Origin: Bacteroidales bacterium
Lineage (GTDB): Bacteria; Bacteroidota; Bacteroidia; Bacteroidales; VadinHA17
Reading direction: 5' to 3'
NCBI GenBank assembly: GCA_021371855.1
Contig: JAJFVL010000029.1
Location: 237,892-301,891, forward strand
DNA: 64,000 nt
Shown: in pieces, positions 17,271-24,979 of the stretch
How positions within the stretch are numbered: the first letter of the stretch is position 1
How the letters are laid out: the number at the start of each line of letters is the position of its first letter
The notes under the pieces: generated by a model
Seen by the model: the letters and a program-made list of their open reading frames with translations, nothing else
The model's database searches: none
What the model was told of the DNA's origin: nothing
Translations under genes and position numbers: made by a program

Positions 17271-18182
17271 TTATCCCCTTACGAATATTGCTTTTATTAT
17301 GTGGCTTATCATCTTCGGGTTTTCTTTCAGACGGCGGGTTGAATAGGCGAACCATTTTTCTCCGAATGGAACATAAATCCTCATGTCATTTCCTTCTTTT
17401 ACCATTTCTTCACGAAGCCCCGGTGTGACTCCATAAAGCATCTGGAACTCATACATGTTCTTCGGGACATTATATTTTTTAATCAGTTCTTTTGCCCCTT
17501 CTATAAGAGGTTTGTCGTGGGTGGCAATACCTATGCGTATTTTATTCCTGAACATAAATTCAAGATCTTCAAGGTAATGCTGATTGATCTCTTCATATTT
17601 CTTATAAGATATTGCCTCCGGTTCGACATAGATCCCTTTGCATAGTCTGAAATTCAGAGGTGCTGCTTCACTGTTCATATCCATCATGGATTTTATATCA
17701 TCCAGGGTTCTTTTAAGATAAGCCTGAATCACCAGACCAACACTAGTTGGAAATTCAACTTTGAGCCTCCGGTACAGCTCAATTTCCATGGTTGTACATG
17801 GAGAATCTTCCATATCGATCCGTATAAAGCTGTTATAATTAGCTGCTTTTGCAACGATCTCCCTGCAATGATTATAGCATGCTTCTTTATCTATAAGCAT
17901 CCCGAAACTTGTCGGTTTAATTGAGAAATTTCCGTCAATACCGTTTTTGAAGGAGGTATCAATAAGGTCAAGATATTCCTTTTTATTAAACTCAGCTTCA
18001 TCGAGTGTCTTAATGAATTCTCCGAGAACATCAAAAGTTACCTTTATATTTTTGCTGTTCAGATCTTTTGCTGCGTACATTGCATCATCAATAGTTTCAC
18101 CGGATATATAAGCTTTAGAGAATATCCAGATAAATTTTTTTGGGAAATAGGGCAAAATTGCCCCGATGAATTTGTTGAACAT
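17271..18182 (-). CDS. Proline dehydrogenase
   Basis: Oxidises proline to pyrroline-5-carboxylate using FAD. The 303-residue protein is the monofunctional form. Conserved barrel motifs are present: RIDMEDSPCT, FRLCKGIYVEP, IATHD, YEFQMLYGV and YVPFGEKWFAYSTRRLKENP. The C-terminal arginine pair in YSTRRL binds proline carboxylate in known enzymes. No P5C dehydrogenase gene is adjacent. Confidence 0.92.
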   Translation of the reverse strand: MFNKFIGAILPYFPKKFIWIFSKAYISGETIDDAMYAAKDLNSKNIKVTFDVLGEFIKTLDEAEFNKKEYLDLIDTSFKNGIDGNFSIKPTSFGMLIDKEACYNHCREIVAKAANYNSFIRIDMEDSPCTTMEIELYRRLKVEFPTSVGLVIQAYLKRTLDDIKSMMDMNSEAAPLNFRLCKGIYVEPEAISYKKYEEINQHYLEDLEFMFRNKIRIGIATHDKPLIEGAKELIKKYNVPKNMYEFQMLYGVTPGLREEMVKEGNDMRIYVPFGEKWFAYSTRRLKENPKMISHIIKAIFVRG

Positions 18183-18381
18183 AGTATGGAATGTATCAGG
18201 TAAGATTAAAATTATTGTATTCCAGTTTTAAAATGCTAATTAACCTGATACGTATGAATTTTTTAATGACCTTTGTCATTCAGGAAGCATTAAAAACTCA
18301 CGATTTTTATAATTTTAGAGAAATTTTTCAGGCAATGCAACCATTTTTTCCAATGTCATGTCTTGAAATTGTACTCAGTTT

Positions 18382-18963
18382 ATGATGAGCGACAGGCAAA
18401 TAATAGAGGGGTGCGCTAAACATGAAAGGAAGGCGCAACAATTGTTGTATGATAAGTACTCTCGATATTTACTGGGTGTTTGTTTACGATATGCAAGCAA
18501 TAAAGCTGAGGCCGAGGATATTTTACAGGATAGTTTTTTGAAGATATTTTTTAATATAAAAAATTTTTGCGGAACAGGTTCTTTTACAGGTTGGTTACGA
18601 AAAGTTGCTGTAAATACTGCAATAACTCATTATCACAAAAACCTGAAGTACAGATATAATGTTGATATTGATGAGTACGTGTCGGTTGAAACGGGAACAA
18701 CAAGCTTTGAAGAAGATTTGTTTTCTTCTGAGGAACTTTATAAAGTCCTTAATGAGTTACCTGCAGGTTACAGGATGGTGTTTAACCTTTATGCTGTTGA
18801 AGGATATAAGCATAAAGAGATCGCTGAAATTCTTGGGATAGATACCAACACTTCAAAATCGCAGTATAGCAGAGCAAAAGCTGTAATAAGAAATAAACTT
18901 GAAAAACTGGGTAAAATAAAAATCAGCCTTTCTGAAAAACGGGAATATGAAGTAATAGATTAA
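18382..18963 (+). CDS. ECF-type RNA polymerase sigma factor
   Basis: A 193-residue sigma-70 family protein with only regions 2 and 4. Region 2 has YSRYLLGVCLRY, AEDILQDSFLKIF and GWLRKVAVN; region 4 has LPAGYRMVFNLYAVEGYKHKEIAEILG and SKSQYSRAK. Two adjacent ATGs at 18382 and 18385 are possible starts. The next gene, 5 bases downstream, encodes a membrane protein whose cytoplasmic N-terminus could act as the anti-sigma partner. Sigma factors of this group in Bacteroidota often control cell-surface or type IX secretion genes. Confidence 0.93.
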   Translation: MMSDRQIIEGCAKHERKAQQLLYDKYSRYLLGVCLRYASNKAEAEDILQDSFLKIFFNIKNFCGTGSFTGWLRKVAVNTAITHYHKNLKYRYNVDIDEYVSVETGTTSFEEDLFSSEELYKVLNELPAGYRMVFNLYAVEGYKHKEIAEILGIDTNTSKSQYSRAKAVIRNKLEKLGKIKISLSEKREYEVID

Positions 18964-18968
18964 AATAA

Positions 18969-20306
18969 TTGAAAGCAAAAAAGCATGATATAAGTGTAAG
19001 GGAATTATTCAGGCAGAAGCTTGAAAGTGCTGAAGTTATTCCTGATGCTTCAGTTAATGCCAGGCTGATGCACAAGCTTGCTATCCGTGAGTTTTTTCAT
19101 TTCAATCCCGCACGTTTTAATATCTATTATCTCGGGGGAATTCTTGTGGCAGGGATTTCAATTGCCATAATTCTTTCTTCGGGAACCGGGAAATCAGATA
19201 AATTACCTGATTTGAATATTCCAGGCGAACATCGCGATACTGTTGGCACGATAAATATAACATATCCGATTAAAAATGCCGTTGTTCAAAAATCGGGAAC
19301 GCCGAATAAATATATTACTGGATCAATAAGAAATAAACCAGTTATAAAACCGGAAATTTCAGCTGTAAACAAACCGGTCCAGACAAGGATATCAAAGGGA
19401 ACAGATGCCATTATTACCCATCCCGGAACGAATGATTCCTTCACACAAAAAGGATTATTTACAGGACCATCAAAGAAAAACACTATACTCCAGGGTGGCA
19501 ATAAATCAGAAGAACTCATTTTTGAGTCATCTTTTACAGAAGGCTGTGCTCCTTTAAAAATACTATTTCATAATAAAATTGTTGATTTTGATTCATGCCG
19601 GTGGACTTTTGGAGATGGGGGTTCTTCTGACAAAAAGGATCCCGGATGGATATTTGATGTTGAAGGTGAGTACAAAGTTGTTCTTGAAGTATTTGGTCCG
19701 GATGGATTGCGGGAAACTTCTTCTAAGATTATAACAGTTTATCCTAAACCATCAGCCCGTTTTGAGTTATCTCCGGATAAAGCCAATCTGCCGGATGATG
19801 AGATCAGTTTTCTTAATTATTCCGCAGATGCAGTAAAATTCAACTGGGATTTTGGTGATGGGACTACTTCTGAATTATTTGAGCCCACTCACAGGTATGA
19901 AAAATTCGGGAACTTCAATGTGAGGCTTATTGTATCTTCAGAATATGGATGTTCGGATTCTCTTATTGTTGTAAATGCCTTTTCCGATTCAAAGTATTTT
20001 ATTGATTTCCCAAATGCTTTTATACCAAGCACAGGAGGCCCCACAGGTGGTTTTTATTCCTCAAAAAGCGATGAAGCTGCTCAGGTATTTCATCCTGCCA
20101 ATTCGGGTGTTGGCGAATATCAGTTGAAGATATTCAGTAAGTTGGGTTTGCTTATTTTTGAAAGCAACGATATATATACAGGATGGGATGGCTATTTCAA
20201 TGGACAGTTATGCAATCCGGGCGTTTATATCTGGAAAGTCCGTGGCAATTTTATTAATGGAGAACCTTTTACCAAATTAGGAGATGTTATTCTTCTCCGA
20301 AACTGA
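18969..20306 (+). CDS. Single-pass membrane PKD-repeat protein with type IX (CHU_C type) sorting domain; possible anti-sigma partner
   Basis: The 445-residue reading frame starts with TTG, 5 bases after the sigma gene. Residues 1-50 are charged and predicted cytoplasmic, residues about 52-70 form one membrane helix (YLGGILVAGISIAIIL), and the rest is outside. After a low-complexity linker (about 75-180) come two PKD-type domains (WTFGDGGSSD and WDFGDGTTSE), then a gliding-motility-associated C-terminal domain (FPNAFIPSTGG, IFSKLGLLIFES, YTGWDGYFNGQ, PGVYIWKV, GDVILLR). The latter is a type-B type IX secretion signal. The position next to an ECF sigma gene and the anti-sigma-like topology suggest regulation, but no known anti-sigma motif is visible. 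Confidence 0.8.
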   Translation: MKAKKHDISVRELFRQKLESAEVIPDASVNARLMHKLAIREFFHFNPARFNIYYLGGILVAGISIAIILSSGTGKSDKLPDLNIPGEHRDTVGTINITYPIKNAVVQKSGTPNKYITGSIRNKPVIKPEISAVNKPVQTRISKGTDAIITHPGTNDSFTQKGLFTGPSKKNTILQGGNKSEELIFESSFTEGCAPLKILFHNKIVDFDSCRWTFGDGGSSDKKDPGWIFDVEGEYKVVLEVFGPDGLRETSSKIITVYPKPSARFELSPDKANLPDDEISFLNYSADAVKFNWDFGDGTTSELFEPTHRYEKFGNFNVRLIVSSEYGCSDSLIVVNAFSDSKYFIDFPNAFIPSTGGPTGGFYSSKSDEAAQVFHPANSGVGEYQLKIFSKLGLLIFESNDIYTGWDGYFNGQLCNPGVYIWKVRGNFINGEPFTKLGDVILLRN

Positions 20307-20537
20307 TTCTGAAGGCTCATATATCCGATCACCGTTACCTGCAGCTGCTATTTTATGGGTCCAACATTGGTTCCTCCTTTTCTATTCATCGCATCTATTG
20401 AATATTTATGTCTGCACGTTTGTGTTAATCGCCATTCGTCAAAATCTTTATAACTGGCGGAGTTTTTTTCTTCAAATAGTAAGTAATTTAAATATCAATT
20501 AACTATTTTCGTAAGGGTATAACTAAACCGATCTGTC

Positions 20538-21527
20538 TTGAAGAAGAGGATTATACATTTTATCATACTATTATTAATCATTATTACAAATAGTTATGGT
20601 CAGGATCCGACTTTTTCTCAGTTCTATGCTAACTCTTTATATCTTTCACCATCTTTTGCGGGAGCAACTGAAGAATACCGTTTTGGATTAAATTACAGGA
20701 ATCAATGGCCATCCGTTCCTGGTGTGTTTCATACTTACAGTATTTCTTTTGATAAAGCATTGACTGACTTCAACTCAGGTATTGGCGTACTTGCAACTTA
20801 TGATGTTGCAGGATCGGGAAATCTTAGTACAACAAATATAGGGTTGCTTTATTCATACGACTTTAACATTAACAGGCAGTGGCATATACGACCGGGCGTT
20901 AATTTCAAGTTCTATTACCTTGGTTTGGATATTAACAGACTTATTTTTAACAGCCAGATAACAGGTAGCGGAACTACGCCTTCAGTAAATCCACCCCCTT
21001 TTAACAATGTGGCAGATGTCGATTTTGCCGCTTCCGCTCTCGTTTACAACGACAGAATATGGGGCGGATTTACAATTGATCATCTTCTGGTTCCAAAAAC
21101 TTCGTTTTATGGTGAGGATGCTTCAGTACCTGTAAAATTTAATTTGTACGGAGGTGTACAGATCATGAAAAAGACACGTTTAAGACAAAAGATGCAGGAG
21201 GTACTTTCTGTCGCCCTAAACTTCCAGAAACAGGAATCATTTTATCAGACAGACATTGGCTTATATTATTATAAAGATCCTGTTATATTCGGATTATGGT
21301 ACAGGGGAATACCTTTTGCTACATCTCAGGCCGGTGACGCTATAATCGGGCTGATCGGAATAAAAACCCAACAACTTCATATAGGGTACAGTTATGATTT
21401 TACTATTTCAAATCTGATAAGCTCAACAGGAGGTGCTCATGAGATCTCCCTGATCTACGAATTCAATAACCTGACCCTTGGTCAGCGAAACAAACGGTTC
21501 AGGGCAATCCCCTGCCCTGAATTCTAG
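20538..21527 (+). CDS. PorP/SprF family type IX secretion-associated outer-membrane protein
   Basis: The 329-residue protein has a signal peptide (about 1-21, ending in NSYGQ) and the PorP/SprF signature start DPTFSQFYANSLYLSPSFAGAT, followed by beta-barrel-like alternating strands and GIGVLATYDVAG. Family members pair with large secreted proteins that carry the CHU_C type sorting domain, as encoded just upstream, and help their secretion or attachment. The start is TTG at 20538; a later in-frame ATG would remove the signal peptide. A 231-base gap separates it from the PKD gene. Confidence 0.9.
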   Translation: MKKRIIHFIILLLIIITNSYGQDPTFSQFYANSLYLSPSFAGATEEYRFGLNYRNQWPSVPGVFHTYSISFDKALTDFNSGIGVLATYDVAGSGNLSTTNIGLLYSYDFNINRQWHIRPGVNFKFYYLGLDINRLIFNSQITGSGTTPSVNPPPFNNVADVDFAASALVYNDRIWGGFTIDHLLVPKTSFYGEDASVPVKFNLYGGVQIMKKTRLRQKMQEVLSVALNFQKQESFYQTDIGLYYYKDPVIFGLWYRGIPFATSQAGDAIIGLIGIKTQQLHIGYSYDFTISNLISSTGGAHEISLIYEFNNLTLGQRNKRFRAIPCPEF

Positions 21528-21660
21528 CCTGCATTGTTTCCTTCTGTCTTTTCATCTGTTTGATGTCGGGCTCAGCGACTCCAACTTTTAAATGTGGAGC
21601 AGTAAATATTTTCCAGGACTAAAATATTTTGTTCAAAGTAGTCTCATTTATTAATTTGTT

Positions 21661-21668
21661 TATATTTG
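21661..21668 (+). promoter_or_regulatory. -7 promoter element upstream of the OmpH-like gene
   Basis: TATATTTG matches TAnnTTTG, 36 bases before the ATG at 21704. A TTTG at 21628-21631 is too distant for a standard -33 element. Confidence 0.4.
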
Positions 21669-21703
21669 TTGCAGACTTATGTTTAACAAATATCTAATTC
21701 ACG

Positions 21704-22294
21704 ATGAAGAAACTGTCTATAGTTCTGTATGCTGTTATATTTTTAGCAATTGGAGTTCTTTATTTTCTGCATTTTTCAGGAGGCAAAAAAAGTAGTCACA
21801 CAGGTTCTGTTGCCGGAGTGCCTGAAGGTTCAATTGCATATGTTAATATAGATTCTGTTATTATCAATTTTAATATGTTCTCTGATAAAAGAGCAGATCT
21901 GGTGACGAAACAGAAAAGCGCTGAAGCAGAACTTAATTCGAAAGGTGGTCAATATGAAAAAGCTGCAAGAGATTATCAGGATAAAGTTAACAAAGGATTG
22001 GTTACCCGGGCAACTGCAGCACAAATAGAGCAATCGCTTGTTCAGCAACAGCAGGAGTTGGTTTCTCTCCGTGATAAACTTCAGTCAAATCTCGTTGAAG
22101 AAGAACAGGTAATGAACCGCCAGGTGCTTGAATATATTACAAATTATCTTGAGGAACACAAGTCGGAATACAACTATAAGTATATTTTTGGAAAAAGCTT
22201 TGGCAGCGTAGTTCTGTATAGTGATAATACCCTGGATATTACTCAACGTGTTCTCGAAGGTATTAATAAGAAATATCAGACTGAAAAGAAATAG
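21704..22294 (+). CDS. OmpH/Skp-like periplasmic protein
   Basis: A 196-residue protein with an N-terminal hydrophobic segment (about 4-24) that is either a signal anchor or signal peptide. The core has GSIAYVNIDSVI, a long coiled coil (about 60-150, rich in Q, E and K), and FGKSFGSVVLYSDNTLDIT at the end, matching the OmpH layout. Unlike the usual family, the stretch after the helix carries GGKKSSHTGS, a longer linker. The glycosyltransferase gene follows after 6 bases. Probably a periplasmic chaperone; exact client unknown. Confidence 0.82.
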   Translation: MKKLSIVLYAVIFLAIGVLYFLHFSGGKKSSHTGSVAGVPEGSIAYVNIDSVIINFNMFSDKRADLVTKQKSAEAELNSKGGQYEKAARDYQDKVNKGLVTRATAAQIEQSLVQQQQELVSLRDKLQSNLVEEEQVMNRQVLEYITNYLEEHKSEYNYKYIFGKSFGSVVLYSDNTLDITQRVLEGINKKYQTEKK

Positions 22295-22300
22295 TGACCA

Positions 22301-23563
22301 ATGGGTTTTGCCTCAGCCTATCTTTCTGAAAGGGTATTATTCCCTGAAATAATCAAAGAGGCACCTGATAAACAAACAGGGATAATTGTTGTTGTTCCTT
22401 CCTACAATGAACCAAACATCACTAGGTTACTCGATTCTCTCAATATGTGCAGAGAACCGGAGTGCAGGGTTGAAGTTATTATTGTTGTGAATGCTCCTGC
22501 ATATGCTGCAAAGGAGGTATTGGAAAACAACAAAACAACTATTGAAGATATTGAAAGCTGGAAGACAGGGCATGAAAATTGTTTCTTCCGGCTTTTTACT
22601 TTTCTGGCCGGAGGGGCCTCTTTCAACCATTGGGGTGTAGGTCTTGCAAGGAAGACAGGGATGGATGAAGCAGTACGTCGTTTCAACGGAATAAATAATC
22701 CGGAGGGAATCATCCTTTGCCTTGATGCTGATTGCCTTGTCGACCCGGATTATTTTGTGTCGGTCTATAATGGATTCGCAGGTAAAAAGGAGAGGACTGC
22801 CTGCTCAATATATTTTGAGCATCCTCTCTCAGGGAATGATTTTCCTGAGAATATTTACAAATCAATTGTTTTGTACGAGTTGCACCTTCGTTATTATTTT
22901 CAGGGACTTGCTTTTTCTGGCTTTCCATATGTTTTCCACACCGTCGGATCAGCAGTGGCTGTAAAAGCACTTCTGTATGTAAAAGCCGGCGGGATGAACA
23001 AAAGGCAGGCAGGTGAAGACTTTTATTTTATTCAGAAACTGGTTCCTTCCGGAGGCTATTTTAATCTTTGTTCCACTACAGTTTATCCCTCACCAAGGCC
23101 ATCGTTCAGGGTCCCGTTTGGCACCGGCGCTTCAATTGAAAAGCTGATTTCAGAAAAAAGCACTACTTTTCTTACATATAATTTCCTGGCTTTTAAAGAG
23201 CTCCGCACTCTTTTTGACATGACCGAAAAAATTTATAGTTGCAACGCTGAAGAATTGAATTTATTCTATAAATCGTTTCCTCATGGTTTGAAATCATTTA
23301 TCGACGCAAATGAATGGTCAGAGAAAATGATGGAAATTAAAAATAACACCTCGGGATTTCAGTCGTTTAAAAAGCGCTTTTTTGGATGGTTTAATATGTT
23401 CAGAATAGTTAAGTATCTGAATTATGTTCATAATGGAATTTTTGAAAAGAAGCCTGTTGAGGTTTCTGCTTCCGGATTACTTGAAAATTCAGGTGTCGTT
23501 GTTGGGTCAAAGGATCCTCTTGACCTGCTCCTTTATTACCGTATGATGGAAAAAAATCCGTGA
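22301..23563 (+). CDS. Family 2-like glycosyltransferase
   Basis: A 420-residue cytoplasmic GT-A fold protein. It has VVVPSYNEPNITRLLDSL near residue 32, the DXD-like LDADCLVDPDY, and GEDFYFIQKL as the acceptor-site motif. No membrane segments are obvious. Members transfer sugars in surface polysaccharide or glycolipid synthesis; donor and acceptor are not predictable here. It is co-transcribed with the OmpH-like gene but not in a polysaccharide cluster. Confidence 0.82.
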   Translation: MGFASAYLSERVLFPEIIKEAPDKQTGIIVVVPSYNEPNITRLLDSLNMCREPECRVEVIIVVNAPAYAAKEVLENNKTTIEDIESWKTGHENCFFRLFTFLAGGASFNHWGVGLARKTGMDEAVRRFNGINNPEGIILCLDADCLVDPDYFVSVYNGFAGKKERTACSIYFEHPLSGNDFPENIYKSIVLYELHLRYYFQGLAFSGFPYVFHTVGSAVAVKALLYVKAGGMNKRQAGEDFYFIQKLVPSGGYFNLCSTTVYPSPRPSFRVPFGTGASIEKLISEKSTTFLTYNFLAFKELRTLFDMTEKIYSCNAEELNLFYKSFPHGLKSFIDANEWSEKMMEIKNNTSGFQSFKKRFFGWFNMFRIVKYLNYVHNGIFEKKPVEVSASGLLENSGVVVGSKDPLDLLLYYRMMEKNP

Positions 23564-23636
23564 TTATTTTTACAGGGGATATGTTTTATTTTTACTAAGT
23601 TATTGAGTCGTATTATCAGGTTTCCCTGGGTCCTGT

Positions 23637-23975
23637 TTAATTATTCCTTCGGGTAATCTGACGATCTTCCCGGGGAGTAAGGATAATATACAAATCCTCA
23701 TCAGGTTTTTTCATATGATACTGCTCCCTGGCAAATTTCTCAAGATTATTATCATCAGTTTTTAGTTCATGAAGCTTCTGCTTATCGGTCTCGATACGTT
23801 TACTGTAATACTCTTTGTCTGCTTTAAGCTTGTGTAGTTCCCTGATCTGCCTGTATCGGGCTATGAGGTTATTTGAATCAAGGAGAAGAATCCAGATCAC
23901 AAAAATAACAATGGTCAGGAAGTATTTATTTCTGAATGCTACCGGAATTTTATCTGCTATTTTTAATCTGATCAT
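23637..23975 (-). CDS. Septum formation initiator FtsB/DivIC family protein
   Basis: A 112-residue bitopic protein: short cytoplasmic N-terminus, one membrane helix (about 17-34), then a coiled coil (about 38-75) and the typical end EKFAREQYHMKKPDEDLYII. Such proteins join FtsL and FtsQ in the divisome. It is last in the minus-strand run thiF-like, thiS-like, divIC, 26 bases after thiS-like. Confidence 0.9.
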   Translation of the reverse strand: MIRLKIADKIPVAFRNKYFLTIVIFVIWILLLDSNNLIARYRQIRELHKLKADKEYYSKRIETDKQKLHELKTDDNNLEKFAREQYHMKKPDEDLYIILTPREDRQITRRNN

Positions 23976-24001
23976 GATTGTGCAAACCTACAATTTTTTT
24001 T

Positions 24002-24205
24002 TTAACCTCCACTCATCAGATATAGCATCTGAACATTATCGCCTTCATGAATAATAGTATTATCGTATTCATCCTTCGAAATAAGAACCCCATTTATCTT
24101 AATGATTCTCATTTTGTAAGAGAATTTTTTGAGGCTGAGCATTTCACTTACACTTATTGTTTCTCTGTCGAATTCTTCGTTCCTGTTATTTAGCATTATC
24201 TTCAT
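24002..24205 (-). CDS. ThiS/MoaD-like ubiquitin-fold sulfur carrier
   Basis: A 67-residue protein ending in the Gly-Gly tail required for adenylation and thiocarboxylation. It has the compact beta-grasp pattern of ThiS (VSEMLSLKKF, IIKINGVLISKDEY, GDNVQMLYLMSGG). Thiamine carrier ThiS is the default call, but no thiG, thiH or thiE lies nearby, whereas the divergent operon makes a tungstopterin enzyme. It could therefore act as a MoaD-type carrier. 19 bases separate it from the thiF-like gene. Confidence 0.78.
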   Translation of the reverse strand: MKIMLNNRNEEFDRETISVSEMLSLKKFSYKMRIIKINGVLISKDEYDNTIIHEGDNVQMLYLMSGG

Positions 24206-24224
24206 CTTCCTGTAAATTAGGCAC

Positions 24225-24812
24225 TCAGCTCATTTTCATCAATATTTCGATTACGATATTTGCCTGCATGTTGGCCACAATCCCAACCCTTGGGGCCATT
24301 GTTGGTGAATTGTCTGACACTTCTGACGATTCATCGCCGCATACATACAGAGTATCATCTATTTTTCTGCATCTGACAGATTCGTTTCTTCCCCAGCCTG
24401 CAACTCCTGATCCAATGATCAGCGGTATGCCGTGCATTTTGCTGTTAATTGTTTCAATCAGCATTTCTTTCATATCGGAACTGTCGAATGCTTCAACAAT
24501 TACATCACAGCCGGAAAATATCTCAGCAATATTTGTCCTGTTGAGTTCTTTTTGATGAACGATTACAAAGACATCAGGATTTACGCGGGAGATATTCTCT
24601 TTTAAAGCGATTGTCTTCAACATCCCAACCTGATCGGTAAAATAATATTGTCTGGTGAGATTTGATTCTTCAATGATATCAAAATCAGATAATACGAGGG
24701 TGCCCACCCCGCTTCGGGCCAATGCAATAGCACAATTTGATCCGAGGCCGCCTGCTCCGGCTATCCCTACTCTGAATTTTCCCAGATGAGATCTTATTTC
24801 TGAAAGATTCAT
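24225..24812 (-). CDS. ThiF/MoeB/HesA-type E1-like adenylyltransferase (ThiF family 2 like)
   Basis: A small E1-like protein, 195 residues from the ATG at 24812 (MNLSEIRSHLG); an upstream ATG at 24863 would add 17. The nucleotide-binding motif GIAGAGGLGSN is followed by DFDIIEESNLTRQ, and FDSSDMKEM lies in the activation site region. Such proteins adenylate the Gly-Gly tail of ThiS or MoaD. It heads the minus-strand run and is divergent from the aldehyde ferredoxin oxidoreductase operon, with 167 bases between the starts. Whether it serves thiamine or pterin cofactor synthesis is open. Confidence 0.85.
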   Translation of the reverse strand: MNLSEIRSHLGKFRVGIAGAGGLGSNCAIALARSGVGTLVLSDFDIIEESNLTRQYYFTDQVGMLKTIALKENISRVNPDVFVIVHQKELNRTNIAEIFSGCDVIVEAFDSSDMKEMLIETINSKMHGIPLIIGSGVAGWGRNESVRCRKIDDTLYVCGDESSEVSDNSPTMAPRVGIVANMQANIVIEILMKMS

Positions 24813-24927
24813 TTTTGACAAAATTCTGATCATAAAGGTACTTACAAAATCAAATTTATCCAATCTTAATTGTTAACCATTTCCTAGTATATTGATTAAT
24901 ATCATATTATAACTCATCTTATTGTAA

Positions 24928-24935
24928 TATCTTTG
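24928..24935 (+). promoter_or_regulatory. -7 promoter element for the tungsten operon
   Basis: TATCTTTG matches TAnnTTTG and is 45 bases before the oxidoreductase ATG. A TTG lies 33 bases upstream of it, farther than the usual spacing. No molybdenum-cofactor riboswitch fits into the short divergent spacer. Confidence 0.42.
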
Positions 24936-24979
24936 AATTTGGCATTGTTTCCCGGGTTATTAACCTAAACGGATGGAAT

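Noticed and set aside
18191..18385. 64-codon plus-strand frame upstream of the sigma gene
   Set aside because: Composition resembles intergenic AT-rich sequence, no domain or good start signal, and it overlaps the sigma start region.
20307..20537. Possible small RNA or gene between the PKD and PorP-like genes
   Set aside because: I saw no tRNA-like cloverleaf, strong hairpin or supported coding frame in the 231 bases.
24813..24979. Molybdenum/tungsten cofactor riboswitch before the AOR operon
   Set aside because: The divergent spacer is too short and shows no matching multi-stem structure by eye; only a promoter element is visible.
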